A stretch of DNA of 64,000 nt from Gigaspora margarita (Eukaryota; Glomeromycota; Glomeromycetes; Diversisporales; Gigasporaceae): NCBI GenBank assembly GCA_009809945.1, contig WTPW01002412.1:27366-91365 (forward strand), written 5' to 3'. Made by a program: the position numbers and the translations under genes. Of this stretch, positions 45,041 to 56,314 are shown in pieces; the first letter of the stretch is position 1, and the number at the start of each line of letters is the position of its first letter. Under the pieces are notes generated by a model, which made no database searches, was not told the DNA's origin, and worked only from the letters and a program-made list of their open reading frames with translations.

Positions 45041-46554
45041 TTTTTTCTTTTTTTTTTAATATTTCGAATATATTCGAAATATTTTAAGACTGGGCTGGAT
45101 CAGTAGATCTGTATCCTGGATCATACCAAGGATGCATTTGATAAAGACGCGTTTGATTAATATTTTCGAAATATTTCGAAATGTTTCAATGATCATAGTA
45201 CAAGATCAGATTAGATCTTTGTTTATTTTTTTTGTTTATAATTTATATCTTCTATCACTTTTATATTGTTTTTTTGTTTTCGTTTTGTTTTTTTTGTTAC
45301 GTTTTGTTTCGTTTAGTATCATTTTGTTTCATTTGTTTTTTCATTTTTATTCTTTTATTTATTATTTTTTAATTTTTTTTATTTTATTTCTACAAAAAAA
45401 CACTTTTTGGCATGAAGTATAGTGACTTTCCGACACCTTGCGCAAGGCAACGCATTGGTATTGTCCTAGTTGGTATCATCGCTGGTGTTGTAGTTGATAT
45501 CGTCATTGGTGGTATCATTGGAATTGTCGCTAGCTGGTGTCATTGACGTGCCTCTCGGTATTCTTGTAGATGGTATTGCTTAGATTTTTAGTGTTCTTGT
45601 AGATTGTCCATTTGTTTTTCTTCTCTTGCGTTCATACGGGGTGGTCTTGCTCATTTCTCTTGCATTCGTATGGGATGGTCTTGCTCGTTCTCTTGTGTTT
45701 GTACGGGGTCATATGGGTAATTTTTCTTGTTTCTCTTGCGTTTGTATGGGTAGTATAACACTAACACTTCTGAGAAATAGTTTTTTTTTATTTTTTTTTA
45801 CTTACTATTTTTTTTAGAAAATAGTGAAAATAAGCGAATATAAACGAATAGAAGCGAATATGAGCAAATAGAAGCAAATATAATAGTTTATTTTTTTCGT
45901 TTTCATTTTTTTCGTTATTTTTTTTCAGTTTCATTTTTTGTTTTTTGTTCTTTTTATTTATTTTTTTTAATTTTATTTTATTTTATTTATTCCTTAATTT
46001 AGTAGCGAATATGAGCAAATATAAGCGAACATAATCGAAAATAAGTGAATATAAGCAAATATATGCAAATATAATAGTTTATTTTTTTCATTTTCATTTT
46101 ATTTTCATTATTTTTTTGGTTTCGTTCTTTTTTGGTTTTATTTTTTTGTCATTTTTTTTATAATAATATATAATAAAATATTTAATATTTAAAATATATA
46201 TAATATATAATAATAAATAAAAAAATAAAATTTTACATTTAATTGCGAAAACTTGCGAATATTGTATATTTAATTTAAAATATAATATATAATAATAATA
46301 AATGAAAAAAATTTTAGAAAACGCAAAAACTTGTGAAAACCTGTAAAACGTTTAAAAATTTGCAAAATGCATGATTATGTGAATATAATAATTATTAATT
46401 GATATCATATTCGATATATATCGATTTAACCAGATATATATTGATTACTATCACTATCGATAATAATCGGCAGGGGTGTGTGTAATCGATATATATCCTA
46501 TATATATCTACATGGTTAGTAATCAATATATATCGGTCTATTTTTTTTGCTAAT
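45041..46554. other. Low-complexity dispersed-repeat block
   Basis: Starts with TTTCGAAATA runs and a GGATCAGTAGATCTGTATCC segment related to 5170-5345 and 63600-63990. Then come long T-rich tracts with CGTTTTG words, a triplet-like stretch (45455-45600), a minisatellite (45621-45753) and GAATATAAGCGAATA words (45830-46070). No gene. Confidence 0.6.
45621..45753. repeat. Minisatellite, unit about 34 bp
   Basis: Three to four units of TTCTCTTGCGTTCGTAYGGG followed by RTGGTCTTGCTC. Confidence 0.82.
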
Positions 46555-46701
46555 GCACTCTTTTTTAATTGGTTAAAATTTTTTCGTAATCTCTAATTTG
46601 CTTTTTGCAAATCAGATTATATCAACTTTTTTTTTATTAAAAATTTTTTTTAAGTTTTATAATAAAAATACAATTATTTTATAAAAATTACTTCAATTCA
46701 C

Positions 46702-46992
46702 AGGCTGTGAAATTCATATTTCCGTTTCAAAAAAGTTTTCTATTTTAGTTGGAGTTAGGCTAGAGTTAGGATTAAGGCTATAAAAATAGCAAACTTTATA
46801 GTAAAATTTAGCAAAAAATTTTTTTCACATAAAAAGAAGTAGTTTTATAAGCTAGATTTTGTATTATAAGTAATTTTTTGATTTTTTTATAAAAAAAAGT
46901 TGGGGTTTGTTACACAAAGAAAATTTGCAGATTGTGCTAATTCTGCAATTTTGATTGGCAAATGCAGGGCTGTAAATTTCACAGCCTGTTAA
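46702..46992. mobile_element. MITE with ACAGGCTGTGAAATT ends
   Basis: ACAGGCTGTGAAATTCATAT at the left and (complement) ACAGGCTGTGAAATTTACAG at the right. The right end with 3' flank recurs at 48214. Confidence 0.6.
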
Positions 46993-47454
46993 GATTAGCA
47001 ATACTTTTATTTTATTATTTTAAAAAAAAAGAAAAAAAACTTAATAAAAAAGTAAAAAAAAAAACTTTACAAAACAAAAAAAAATTTACAAAATTGTTGT
47101 ATAACCAAATCCATATTTTTATTATTTAAAAAAAAATAAAATAAAATAAAATAATGATAAAAAAAATTTTATGAAATAGAAAAAAAATTTTGTAAAATAA
47201 ATAAAAAAAACTTTATATAAAAAAACTACTAAAAATAACAAAGAATTCTTAGAAAACAACTAAAAAATAATGAAGAATCCTTAGAAGAATTACTGAAATA
47301 CGATAAAGAATCCTTGAAAAAACTACTAAAAAATAATAAAAAATCCTTAAAAAAAACTACTAAAAAACAATAAAGAATTCTTGAAAAAACTATCAAAAAA
47401 CTATAAAGAATCCTTAAATGATAATCCGCCTGTCAACTAGAGAATAGGTGAAAT

Positions 47455-47634
47455 AGGACCCCGAAATATACATAGATAGGTCAGGTTAATTATAGGGTTA
47501 CTAAAAAAGGAAAGATTTGTAGAAAAAACTTCAAAAATAAGCAAAAAATTACTATAAATAGAAAAGATCTGCATAAAAAACCTCAAAAATAAGCAAACTC
47601 ATACCTGACCTATCTATGTATATTTCGGGGTCCT
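47455..47634. mobile_element. 180 bp 8-bp-TSD MITE
   Basis: Perfect inverted ends AGGACCCCGAAATATACATA then GATAGGTCAGG, with a perfect 8-bp duplication GGTGAAAT at 47447-47454 and 47635-47642. It shares AGGACCCCG with the elements at 6508 and 14358 but has a different body. Confidence 0.93.
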
Positions 47635-47874
47635 GGTGAAATGTGTCATGCTTCCATCTGAAAATTTTTTCTTACTAAGTTAACAATACATGTCTACTAA
47701 TTGAAAGTTGTAGAGCTTATCAAGGCGTATCTAACAGTAGTTAGATCATCCAAATCAGCCTAGTAGATGCGAAATATCATCAAAAAATGATTGGCTGACT
47801 ATATAAAAATCTGTAACACAAATTACATATGAAAATTACTATAGATGAAATGTGGCGTGCTTCCATCTAAAACT

Positions 47875-48210
47875 TTTTTCTTACTAAGTTAATGATATAT
47901 GCCCACTAATTGAAAGTTGTAGAGCTCATCGAGACGCATCTAACAGTAGTTAGATGATTCAAATCGGCCCAGTGGATGGTGAGATATCATTAAAAAACAA
48001 TTGGCTGACTATATAAAATCTCTATAAACAGTGTTTGTTTACATAGAGATTTTATATAGTTGGGCAATCATTTTTTGATGATATCTCACTATTCACTAGG
48101 CCGATTTGGATTATCTAACTACCATTAGATGTGCCTTGACGAGCTCTACAACTTTCAATTAGTGGGTATGTATCATTAGCTTAGTAAGAAAAAAAGTTTT
48201 AGATGAAAGC
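47875..48210. repeat. P3-type palindrome, diverged copy
   Basis: Arms around about 48027 share ACTAATTGAAAGTTGTAGAG, TCGAGACGCATCTAACAG and TTTATATAG with the 36432-36755 hairpin. An additional single arm lies at about 47660-47830. Confidence 0.82.
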
Positions 48211-48650
48211 ACNGGCAAATGCAGGGCTGTAAATTTCACAGCCTGTTAAGATTAGCAATACTTTTATTTTATTATTTTAAAAAAAAAGAAAAAAAACTTA
48301 ATATAACAAAAAAATGTAAAAAAAAACTTTACAAAACAAAAAAAAAACAAAAAAAACATAAAATAATGATAAAAAACTTTGAAAAATAGAAAAAAAGTTT
48401 TTGCAAAAAAAAAAAAAGAAAATTTAGATAAAACTTAAATAAAAAAAAAATTTATGAAATAAAAAAAAACAAATTTATTGTATAATAAAGCCATATTTTT
48501 ATTATTTTTAAAAAAAAAAGCAAAATAATGATAAAAAAAACTTTGCAAAATAGAAAAAAAAATTTTAAAAAAAAAGAAAATTTTGATAAAACTTAAATAA
48601 AAAAAAACTTAGAAAAAAAAGAAAAAAAGTATATGTGTGAAAAAATTCTA

Positions 48651-49032
48651 TAGTCAGATCTCCATAAATGCAACCTCTATAAATGCAATACTTCCCTAAA
48701 TGCACGTTTTTGTCTTGTCTGTAAGAAATTATTAGTGCTAAATGCACGTTTTTGTCTTGTCTGTAAGAAATTATTAGTGCTAAATGCACGTTCTATATTC
48801 TGTAAATGCACGTTCTTTCAAATATTTTCTATATCATGCTACCTCCCTAAATGCACGTGGCCAATCAAATTTTAGTATTTAAGATAGGTTATACAGTTTT
48901 AGTAAAAGTTACACAAACTTAATGATCAAATCTTTAAAGCTGCAATTTAATTGGCTCTCTCTAAATGCAATACCTCCCTAAATGCACATTGTAGTCTTGT
49001 CTGTACACGTTGCATTTATGGAGGTTTGACTG
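48651..49032. mobile_element. Pogo-like MITE with internal duplication
   Basis: Ends TAGTCAGATCTCCATAAATG and (complement) CAGTCAAACCTCCATAAATG, flanked by TA on both sides. AAATGCACGT recurs throughout, and a 42 bp direct duplication (TGCACGTTTTTGTCTTGTCT...) lies at about 48700-48785. Confidence 0.88.
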
Positions 49033-49129
49033 TACATTGTGTATAATGAAATAAATTCACCATCCACTATTTGACAAAGAATAGCAAAAGAAACAGTTTA
49101 TTTACTACAATAAAGATGGTGAAAAAAAC

Positions 49130-50100
49130 AAGAAATAGAAGATGAAAACAACAAAAAATTCTTGAAAAACTATAAAAAACAATTGCAAAACTACAAAGAA
49201 TCCTTGAAAGAACTATTGAAAAACTACAAAGTATTTTACCAAAAAGCTATGAATAATCCTTAGAAGAACTACCAAAAACCATGAAAAATTCTTTAAAGAA
49301 CCACCGAAAAACCACTAAGAATCTTTGGAAGAACCACCAAAAACCATGAAAAATCCATGAAAGAACTATTGAAAAACCATGAAGAATCCTTAAAAGAACT
49401 ACCAAAAAACAATAAAGAATCCTTGAAAAAACTACCAAAAAACTATAAAAAATTCTTGAAAAAACTGTCAAAAAATCATGAAAAATCCTTAAAAGAACCA
49501 CCAAAAACTCACTAAGAATCCTTGAAAAAACTACTAAACAACTATAATAAATGCTTAGAAGAACTACCAAAAAACTACAAAAAATCTTTTAAAAACTACC
49601 AATAAACTCTACCAAAAAACAACGAAAATTCCTTAAAAGAATCACCAAAAAACCACAAAGAATCCTTGGAAGAACTAGTAAAAACCATGAAAATTCTCCA
49701 AAAAAAACACTGTACAAAAAAATTCTTCAAGAAAAACCAATACCGAAAGACCAAAAAAAATTTACAAAAGAAATTCGCTGAAATACTAGATCAAACCTTA
49801 CAAGAAAATTCTTCAAAAAAATATTGAAAGATACAAGAAAAATAGCAAAGGAAAGTTCACAAAAAAAAATGTTATACAAGAAAATTTTCTAAAAAAGACC
49901 AATGCCAAAGGACCAGAAGAAGTTCAAATTTGCAAAAATACTGAAGCAAATTTACAAGAAAATTTTCAAAAAAAATGCCAAAGACCACAAGTAAAATACT
50001 AAAGAAAAGTTCACAAGAAAGTTCTTCAAAAATAACGAAAGATAGAAGGAAAATCTACAAGAAAATTCTTCAAATTTAACAAGAAAGTTCACCAACAATC
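49130..50100. repeat. A-rich degenerate minisatellite
   Basis: Dozens of about 30 bp units of the type ACTACCAAAAAACCATGAAGA then ATCCTTGGAAGA; similar units at 47220-47420. On the minus strand the repeat reads as FLVVFSRIL-like peptides, which is a by-product and not a gene. Confidence 0.85.
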
Positions 50101-50563
50101 ATTGGCTAAAAGTTAGTAAAAGTCTATTTACAGAAAATATTGAATGAACAAAAAAAAGTTCACTTACCACCAATAATACTGAAAGCTTAGAATCTCTACA
50201 AATAATGTTATGAAACGATAAAAGTTTAAAATTACTAACACCGAAATGGTAAAAGATTGATACTGAATAGCAAAAGGTTGAAACCATGATAAAACCATGA
50301 TGACACCAACAGTAAAAGGTTGAAACTATGATGAAACCATAATGATACCATAATAATAAAAGCTTGGATTCTTTACAAAGCTATAAAAATCACAAAGCAA
50401 AAAAAAAAAACAAAGCAATCTAGATCTACTAGTAAATCTAAATCTAGATAAAAATGGTACAAAAAAATTTTTTTTTAATAAAAATAAAAAGCTGACCTGA
50501 TTCGATTTGCAAAGAGCAAATTGGCGGTTATGCGAAAATTTTGACCAATCAATAAAGGGGTGC

Positions 50564-51400
50564 GATATGTCGTGAGTGTGACAACTTTATATTTTCATAC
50601 AAAATAATGCTACAAGAAATAAGATTAATTAGCAAATATTAAAAGCATTATAATCTGCTAATACAATTTTCTAGCATTATCAAACCGAATTATCAATTTG
50701 CTCTAAAGATAAACTTACATTTAAATGATATCTAGTATTAATATAAAAGAAAAACAATGTAGAACTATGTAATAAATAAATTATTATATAGGTTTTGGTT
50801 TTTTATTGTCATTGTCTGGAGCAAAGCGGAGGATGCTATATGTCTGTGTAAAATGAAAAGTTTGTCAGTTTGTCCGGCCACATCATGTGATATACAACCA
50901 ATCACATTCAACTGATCGATAAAAACGATATATAATAGTGTAAGGACATACAATGTTGTGCATTTACCTAGTTATAAATAAAACTGTACAAACTAGCTTT
51001 TTCCATTATGTAAAATAATGATAGCGTAATTGATTGGCCATCTGCTATAGCATTAAAAAAAATTTTAGATTTTTCTATTTTTAGATCCGGCTGGATATAA
51101 AAATCAGCTTTACTTATAGTTTTTTATTTTTATTAATGTCTTTATAAGTAAATTAGTTATACAAGGTAGCTTTCGTTGTTATTTTTGTTTTATATGTTTT
51201 GAAATAAGCTATTTGATTGGTTATCTACTTGCTGCGACATAAAAAAATTTTTGAATTGGCCGGATATGAAAACCAGTTTATTTTATTTGTATCGCCTAAC
51301 TAATACACCTCTAATTTGGCACATGATTTGCGCACGTGATGATTTCCAATATAGAGTCAAAAAAAATCATTATGTAGAAAAGAATGCCTGTACTAAAAAA
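50564..51400. other. AT-rich spacer
   Basis: Two loosely related segments (about 51010-51110 and 51195-51290) share TTGATTGGCCATCT/TTGATTGGTTATCT and GCCGGATATGAAAACCAG-like words. No gene. Confidence 0.4.
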
Positions 51401-51543
51401 TAGTGATTGGAACCGTTTAACCATTTAAAAATCGCTCTATAGTTCCGGGCAGAATTATGTTGGTCGTGGGCCGGAATTATTTTAATGCCGGCCAAATTAA
51501 ACGGTTAAACGATTAAAAAAATTTTAGGCGGTTCCAATCCCTA
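51401..51543. mobile_element. 143 bp hAT-type MITE, second copy
   Basis: Ends TAGTGATTGGAACCGTTTAA and (complement) TAGGGATTGGAACCGCCTAA, with internal CGGCCAAATTAAACGGTT. It matches 39637-39796. The target duplication is not clear. Confidence 0.75.
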
Positions 51544-51629
51544 CTATTCACTTTGATCTGTAAAATTAAAAAATTTAAACAATCAGTTCAAAGTCATAAA
51601 AAAATTCATTTCTATAAGGAATACAAAAG

Positions 51630-51830
51630 AATTTTGACGGGTCACGGGTCAAATTCAAGGATCAAATTTGTTCTGCCCCGGGTCAGACGGAACGGGTCAG
51701 TTAAGTTGTTACAAGTTAGATGTAGAAAATGAAAAAACTTACGAGCGACCCGGGTTGTAACCTGATCCAGGAAAGTTCGGCTCGGGTTTGATCCGGGTCA
51801 CTATTTTTCGATCCGGGTAAGAACTTTAAT
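51630..51830. repeat. CGGGTCA-rich repeat block
   Basis: At least eight CGGGTCA/TGACCCG-type words in both orientations (ACGGGTCACGGGTCAAATTC, GCGACCCGGGTTGTAACC, GATCCGGGTCAC). Probably a decayed palindromic MITE; the GC is much higher than in its surroundings. Confidence 0.6.
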
Positions 51831-52047
51831 ATGAGATAGACAGTCGTTCCAATATAACTAGGCAGCTACTATTTTCTAGACAAACACATTTCTAACATGT
51901 ATCAGGTTATTTTATCTCAACTAGACTTCATGCGCATATTTATAACTATCGCATGTTTATTCACTCATCGAGAACATATCAACTCAGTGTTAATAGTCGT
52001 ACCTATTTTATTTGGGGAAAAACAACAAAATAGGAACTATATGCCAA

Positions 52048-52696
52048 CTACAATAAAGCTGGTATATTTTCGTCCAAATCCATATCTGATTGGCCCTTTT
52101 GGCCATCATCTGTGTATGATGGTATATATTCTTCGCACTGAATTGCGAGTTCGGCCGCATATTCATCTAACGTTGATTCTAAAAATTAAATATTAAAATG
52201 TATAAGAAACTTACAATACTTTGAGACATCATATAAAATTATTGTGATATGCACCTTGCATAATTTCTTGCAATAATTCATCATCTAGCATATCTTCAAC
52301 GGCATCAAGATTGTCGTCTTTCCAAAAAATTTTCCATTCTTCTATAATTTTTTTTACAAACCATTGTTGCGCAACCTTTAATAAATTAAATATAACGTTA
52401 TTTAAAACGATTGCAACCTTTAGCCTAAACTGCAATATGTGGAACTCTGAAAGTACTTCATCTTCATCGTCTATATCATTCTGATTATTCTGATTTGAAA
52501 ATTTCCAAAATTCTAGTCTCCGATCGTTAAAAGCAAAAGCACGACTCTCTTTAACCCGTCGTAAACATTGTTGCTTAAATTTCTCCCGCCACAAGCGTTT
52601 TGATTCTGATTTAATAAAAACTCTACGTGGAGGAGGCTCTGATTTCTGATGCGTAGAGGAAGAAAACGTCTTTTTCAAAGACATTTTTCTGCGCAT
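52048..52696 (-). CDS. Probable RPA-interacting-protein-like gene
   Basis: Two exons on the minus strand: 52696-52255 and 52178-52048, joined by a 76 bp GT-AG intron in phase 1, 190 residues. The first ATG (MRRKMSLKK) is taken; an in-frame ATG four codons on is equally possible. The N-terminal segment LWREKFKQQCLRRVKESRAF resembles the conserved W-K-E-x-F-R-x-R-C-L-x-R motif at the start of RPA-interacting proteins (RIP alpha), which carry replication protein A into the nucleus. The middle is acidic (NDIDDEDEVLSEF, EDMLDDELLQEIMQ). Exon 2 reads STLDEYAAELAIQCEEYIPS and ends ENIPALL. The C-terminal zinc finger of animal homologues is absent. A 42-base in-frame segment between two AAAGGTTGC repeats (encoding VAIVLNNVIFNLLK) could be a further short intron. 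The family call is moderate; the gene model is good. Confidence 0.68.
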
Positions 52697-52811
52697 AGAA
52701 GTAATTAATTATGTTACAAAAAATTACTAAAAGACGCGTATTTATTTAATACATGACATACACCCGCGTGATCTAATTCTAATTTTAAATGATTGTTGGC
52801 CGATAAGGTTA

Positions 52812-52942
52812 ATGCTTAAACCGGATATTTTTTTGGGCCAAACTCGTCTAAATTCTGGTCAGAATTAAAATTTAAATTTAATTTTAATTTTGACCAGAAT
52901 TTAGACGAGTTTGGCCCCAAAAATGTCCAGTTTAAGCATCCC
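52812..52942. repeat. 131 bp palindrome upstream of the RPA-interacting-like gene
   Basis: Arms ATGCTTAAACCGGATATTTT... and AAATTCTGGTCAGAATTAAA meet at about 52875, and the complement GACCAGAATTTAGACGAGTT completes it. It lies about 115 bp upstream of the start codon. Confidence 0.85.
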
Positions 52943-52973
52943 ACCTACCTTAGAATTATCCGAAGTCCTGTTA

Positions 52974-53204
52974 CAGCTGATTTGAAAATTAGTGGAACTC
53001 TTAAAAAATTTTTTTGTTTTTGGAACCTTTCGGTTTCATCTTTATGAATCATCTAACTCTTCAGAAATCGCATTACTATTATTGGACCAAAGTTCCAAAG
53101 ACTATAATATGGTTACCGAAGAGTTAGATGATTCATAAAGCAAAACCAAAAGGTTTCAAAAACAAGAAATTTTTCAAGTGTCCCACTAATTTTCAAATCA
53201 GCTG
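52974..53204. mobile_element. 231 bp TA-flanked palindromic MITE
   Basis: Ends CAGCTGATTTGAAAATTAGT on both strands, each beside TA, with mirrored GAGTTAGATGATTCAT near the centre. Mariner-type by duplication. Confidence 0.88.
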
Positions 53205-53792
53205 TAATAGCAGAAGTTCGTTTTGTTTGTTGTTAAAATACCTGAAAAAATATCGATCATGCTCTGTATACATATTGGCAGCATGGTAAACATTCAATTT
53301 GATTGGCTTGAAGATCATTGGGTTACAAAATATACAAAATTTTTTAAAGTAACCCTTACTATGAAAAACCATATCATCAATTGACAACTTGTAGTTTTAT
53401 ATAATAAAATTTTTTTAAACCATATAATAGTGTTCTTCAACTCTTTGTACATCTTCTGTAAAAAAAGATTAGTATAGATCAAATACAGTAATATGGTATG
53501 TAACAAATTAGCTATTAGTTGTTATACAGAAGCTTGAGCCAATTGACTGGGTAGATCAAGAAGCAGTGCTATAAGAAATCACTCTGAATCATTCGACCTT
53601 TGTGTTATACTTTATATATCACTACTCACTATATTGACCAAATATTGTCTGTTGCACAAAAAAGAGCAAGCTTAAATTAACGATTTAGAGAAGTGTAAAA
53701 TTTAGATTACATGTTTTTTTTTGTAGCAAATCAGGAATATTAATTATCATAGCTCTTAATTATTATTACTAGTATGTTTATTATTTTTAAGG
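53205..53792. other. AT-rich spacer
   Basis: No gene or repeat is recognised. Confidence 0.35.
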
Positions 53793-54178
53793 TTTACAAA
53801 AGAATTTTGTAGTTGGACAAGTGACAATTGCAATATTAATCAATTGACTCAACAAACACAACTTAATACACTGATATTTAAAGACAATGAATACCCTTAA
53901 GCAAATTTAAAAGAAGCTTTGGTATCATTTTTAAGGTAATATGAATTGACGAATATATTACAGAAAAAGAAAGTACAGAAATAAAGAGCACCAATAGATA
54001 TTTGTTTAAAAAGTCTTGATAATTCTAAAGATATAAAACAAGAATTTTTAGAAGAAGTAAGAATTATAATTTATTATTAAAGTGTAATAATCTTATTTAT
54101 TCTAATTAAATATTTTAGGTTAAAAATTAACATAAACATGGAGACAATTTTGCAAGAGTATATATACATACATTTTTC
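53793..54178 (+). pseudogene. Kinase N-lobe relic
   Basis: Coding-like blocks: FTKEFCSWTSDNCNINQLTQ (53793 on, preceded by an intron-like AG), ICLKSLDNSKDIKQEFLEE (about 53995-54055, resembling beta-3 VALKSL and helix C) and, after a GT-AG-like intron, HKHGDNFARVY (about 54130-54165). Stops interrupt the frame (TAA in YP-stop-ANLKEALVSF and in KN-stop-HKH). It resembles the tyrosine-kinase-like genes common in Rhizophagus. Truncated and dead. Confidence 0.55.
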
Positions 54179-54599
54179 TGGTTTCTCCTTTTTTGCTAAT
54201 GATAACTTTCTTCTTTTTTGCCCCTTGAAAAAAGTAGTCGCTATGGCACCTGCTCACCCACCCAAAGAAGAGTTCTTAATGCATACTAGGAGTTTAGTTT
54301 GCACACATTCACAGAGTTAAGAATATCAACATGTGTGTGAGAAAAATTTTCTTCTTGACTATAAAATAATTATTTTATAAACATACTTTTGTTATGATTT
54401 GTTATAACCTTTTGATTCCATTTTCTTAATAGAATGGTTGGAATTGGATATTGTACAAAGCAAAGTGATAAAAAAATAGATGATTTAAATTACATACTAT
54501 AAATAATATGCTCATGCTTAGTAATAGCAAATTTTTGCTTTATTGTTTTATTTTCTCATTATTATAAATTAACGTTTATATCATATCTTTAGGACAAGA

Positions 54600-54835
54600 A
54601 AAAAGGAAAATGAATTATGGTAGTGCAGTTATCATAGCAATGATGGATATTCTTTTTATTCAGAAAGTGGTATGGCATATGATCTAGCATTCGAATTAAG
54701 CTACTGAGGCAAATTATAGTTTATTATAGGAAAATATGATGAAGCATTTAAAGATTTAACTAGACTACTAGAAATTGAACTAGATAATACAATAACTTTA
54801 AAAATAGAAATGAAATTAGAAGGATCTATTTGATA
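54600..54835 (+). pseudogene. TPR-like relic following the kinase relic
   Basis: A short frame, GKYDEAFKDLTRLLEIELDN (about 54735-54800), has the spacing of a TPR/Sel1-type helix pair. In-frame stops are dense on both sides. It probably belongs to the same former kinase-TPR gene as 53793-54178. Confidence 0.45.
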
Positions 54836-56152
54836 AATTCAAAATAATTAAATAAATTATTAATTCTTTGCATAGTAAGTTTTTGTCTAATAATAATAAT
54901 TATAATAATTATAATACTTATTTGCAAACTCAGAGATTATTTTTGGTATTTAAGACTAAATAAATATATTTTTTATTACTTGATGTGCTTCTTAAAGCAA
55001 TGGTGCAATCTGATAGTGTTAGCCTTTTTAAAATTTTGGTCCCTAGTTCTGTTTAAGACCATGATCACATTTATAGTAAAAAATTTTATTGCAAACTGGA
55101 AAAATTTGTTTCTAAACTTTCTTGATCTAAATTGTTGAAACTTTGAAAATAGCTTTCAGGTATTGTGCTTTTTTGTAATTAGGTTAATCTTATTTAATCT
55201 TATTTAATCAATCTTATTTAATTTTATTTAATTTTATTTAATCTTATTTAATCTTATTTATCTTATTTAATCTTATTTAATCTTATTTATTCTTATTTAA
55301 TCTTATGTATAAAAGAGCCTCTAGTATAGAACTAATTATTTGAACTCATAACAATCATTTCCCACCTATCAAATAACATTCGGCGGCACAGTTGCCATAT
55401 AATTATATTTAGCTTTATATCTGTTCAAGTTGGAACACTAGTAGGTGATTTGTCAGACCTTTAATTTTATAAAAATTTTCTTACTTGGTCCTTGAGCAAT
55501 ACTTTGTTTAGTGGTTGTAGTGTTAATGAAATAAAAAAATTTATATTATTTAAAGAAAAAAATAAAATAAAATAATTTTAAAAATCTAGTATCAATTTGC
55601 TTAATTTTAATATACATTTTCAAAAAAATACAATTTTGATAGAACATATATAAGTTTGCCCCAAACCGATAGATTATAACTACTAAAAATTACATTAATA
55701 CTCTAATAACTACAAGATATGTTTGCTTATTATATAATTTTTAAAGTGAATTGGCATAAAATTATCTCTAATTTTGTGAAGAAGTAATTTAAACCTGTAT
55801 AGGTTATTCGTCTTTTCATCAACTCATAAACAATTTTTGCTGTATGCACTTCATCAAGTGACAATCAAAAAGATTCTGGGTTTCTACTTATGGTGCTCAA
55901 AAAAAAAAGTTAACTGGAACTTATGTATGAGTCAAATACTAAACAAAAAAACCTGATTTACTAGCAACAACGCATCGTGCATTAAATGAAATGATCTCTA
56001 ACTTGATGATTGCCTGAAAAAAAATTAGCTAACTTATAAACTAGAATAAAGAAATATCAACTATCTTTTAAAATATTAAAGTCGTCCTTAAGAATTGATT
56101 TACTTGAAAATTCTTTGAAAAAATTTGTACAAAAAGCAGGTATAGCTAGTTA
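54836..56152. other. AT-rich region with a 10-bp minisatellite
   Basis: Contains (AATCTTATTT)n at 55188-55309. A minus-strand open stretch near 55760-55910 (STISRNPESF, SLDEVHTAKIVYELMKRRIT) looks coding-like but is flanked by stops; its family is unknown. Confidence 0.45.
55188..55309. repeat. 10-bp minisatellite
   Basis: About twelve units of AATCTTATTT with occasional one-base loss or C-to-T change. Confidence 0.88.
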
Positions 56153-56314
56153 GGGCGCTAATATTTATTACCTAATATCCATTTACTATAGGGACTTACT
56201 CCCCCACTACCAGGTAAGATCTATAAATAGAATTTTAGCCAATCAAATTTAACTAAGGTAAGATTTTTCTTGCCCCCCACCCCCTAAAATATTACCTAAT
56301 AAATATTAGTGCCC
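56153..56314. mobile_element. Harbinger/Tourist-like MITE, copy 2
   Basis: 162 bp. Ends GGGCGCTAATATTTATTACC and (complement) GGGCACTAATATTTATTAGG, flanked by TTA at 56150-56152 and 56315-56317. Relative of 8935-9083. Confidence 0.88.

Larger units (their letters stand above)
46555..50563. mobile_element. Candidate 4 kb element with long TIRs
   Basis: About 95 bp at each end match as inverted repeats: GCACTCTTTTTTAATTGGTT and (complement) GCACCCCTTTATTGATTGGT, then AAAATTTT, AATTTGCTYTTTGCAAATC and TCARCTTTTT. The interior is A-rich minisatellite DNA plus several insertions (46700-46988, 47455-47634, P3 palindromes, a pogo-like MITE). No transposase. Boundaries are approximate. Confidence 0.55.

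Noticed and set aside
49247-49570. 107-codon hydrophobic minus-strand frame with repeats
   Set aside because: Composition is imposed by the A-rich minisatellite; related units at 47.2-47.4 kb are not in frame.
51897-52196. 99-codon plus-strand frame
   Set aside because: Its 3' half is antisense to exon 2 of the minus-strand gene 52048-52696, and its 5' half shows no conserved feature.
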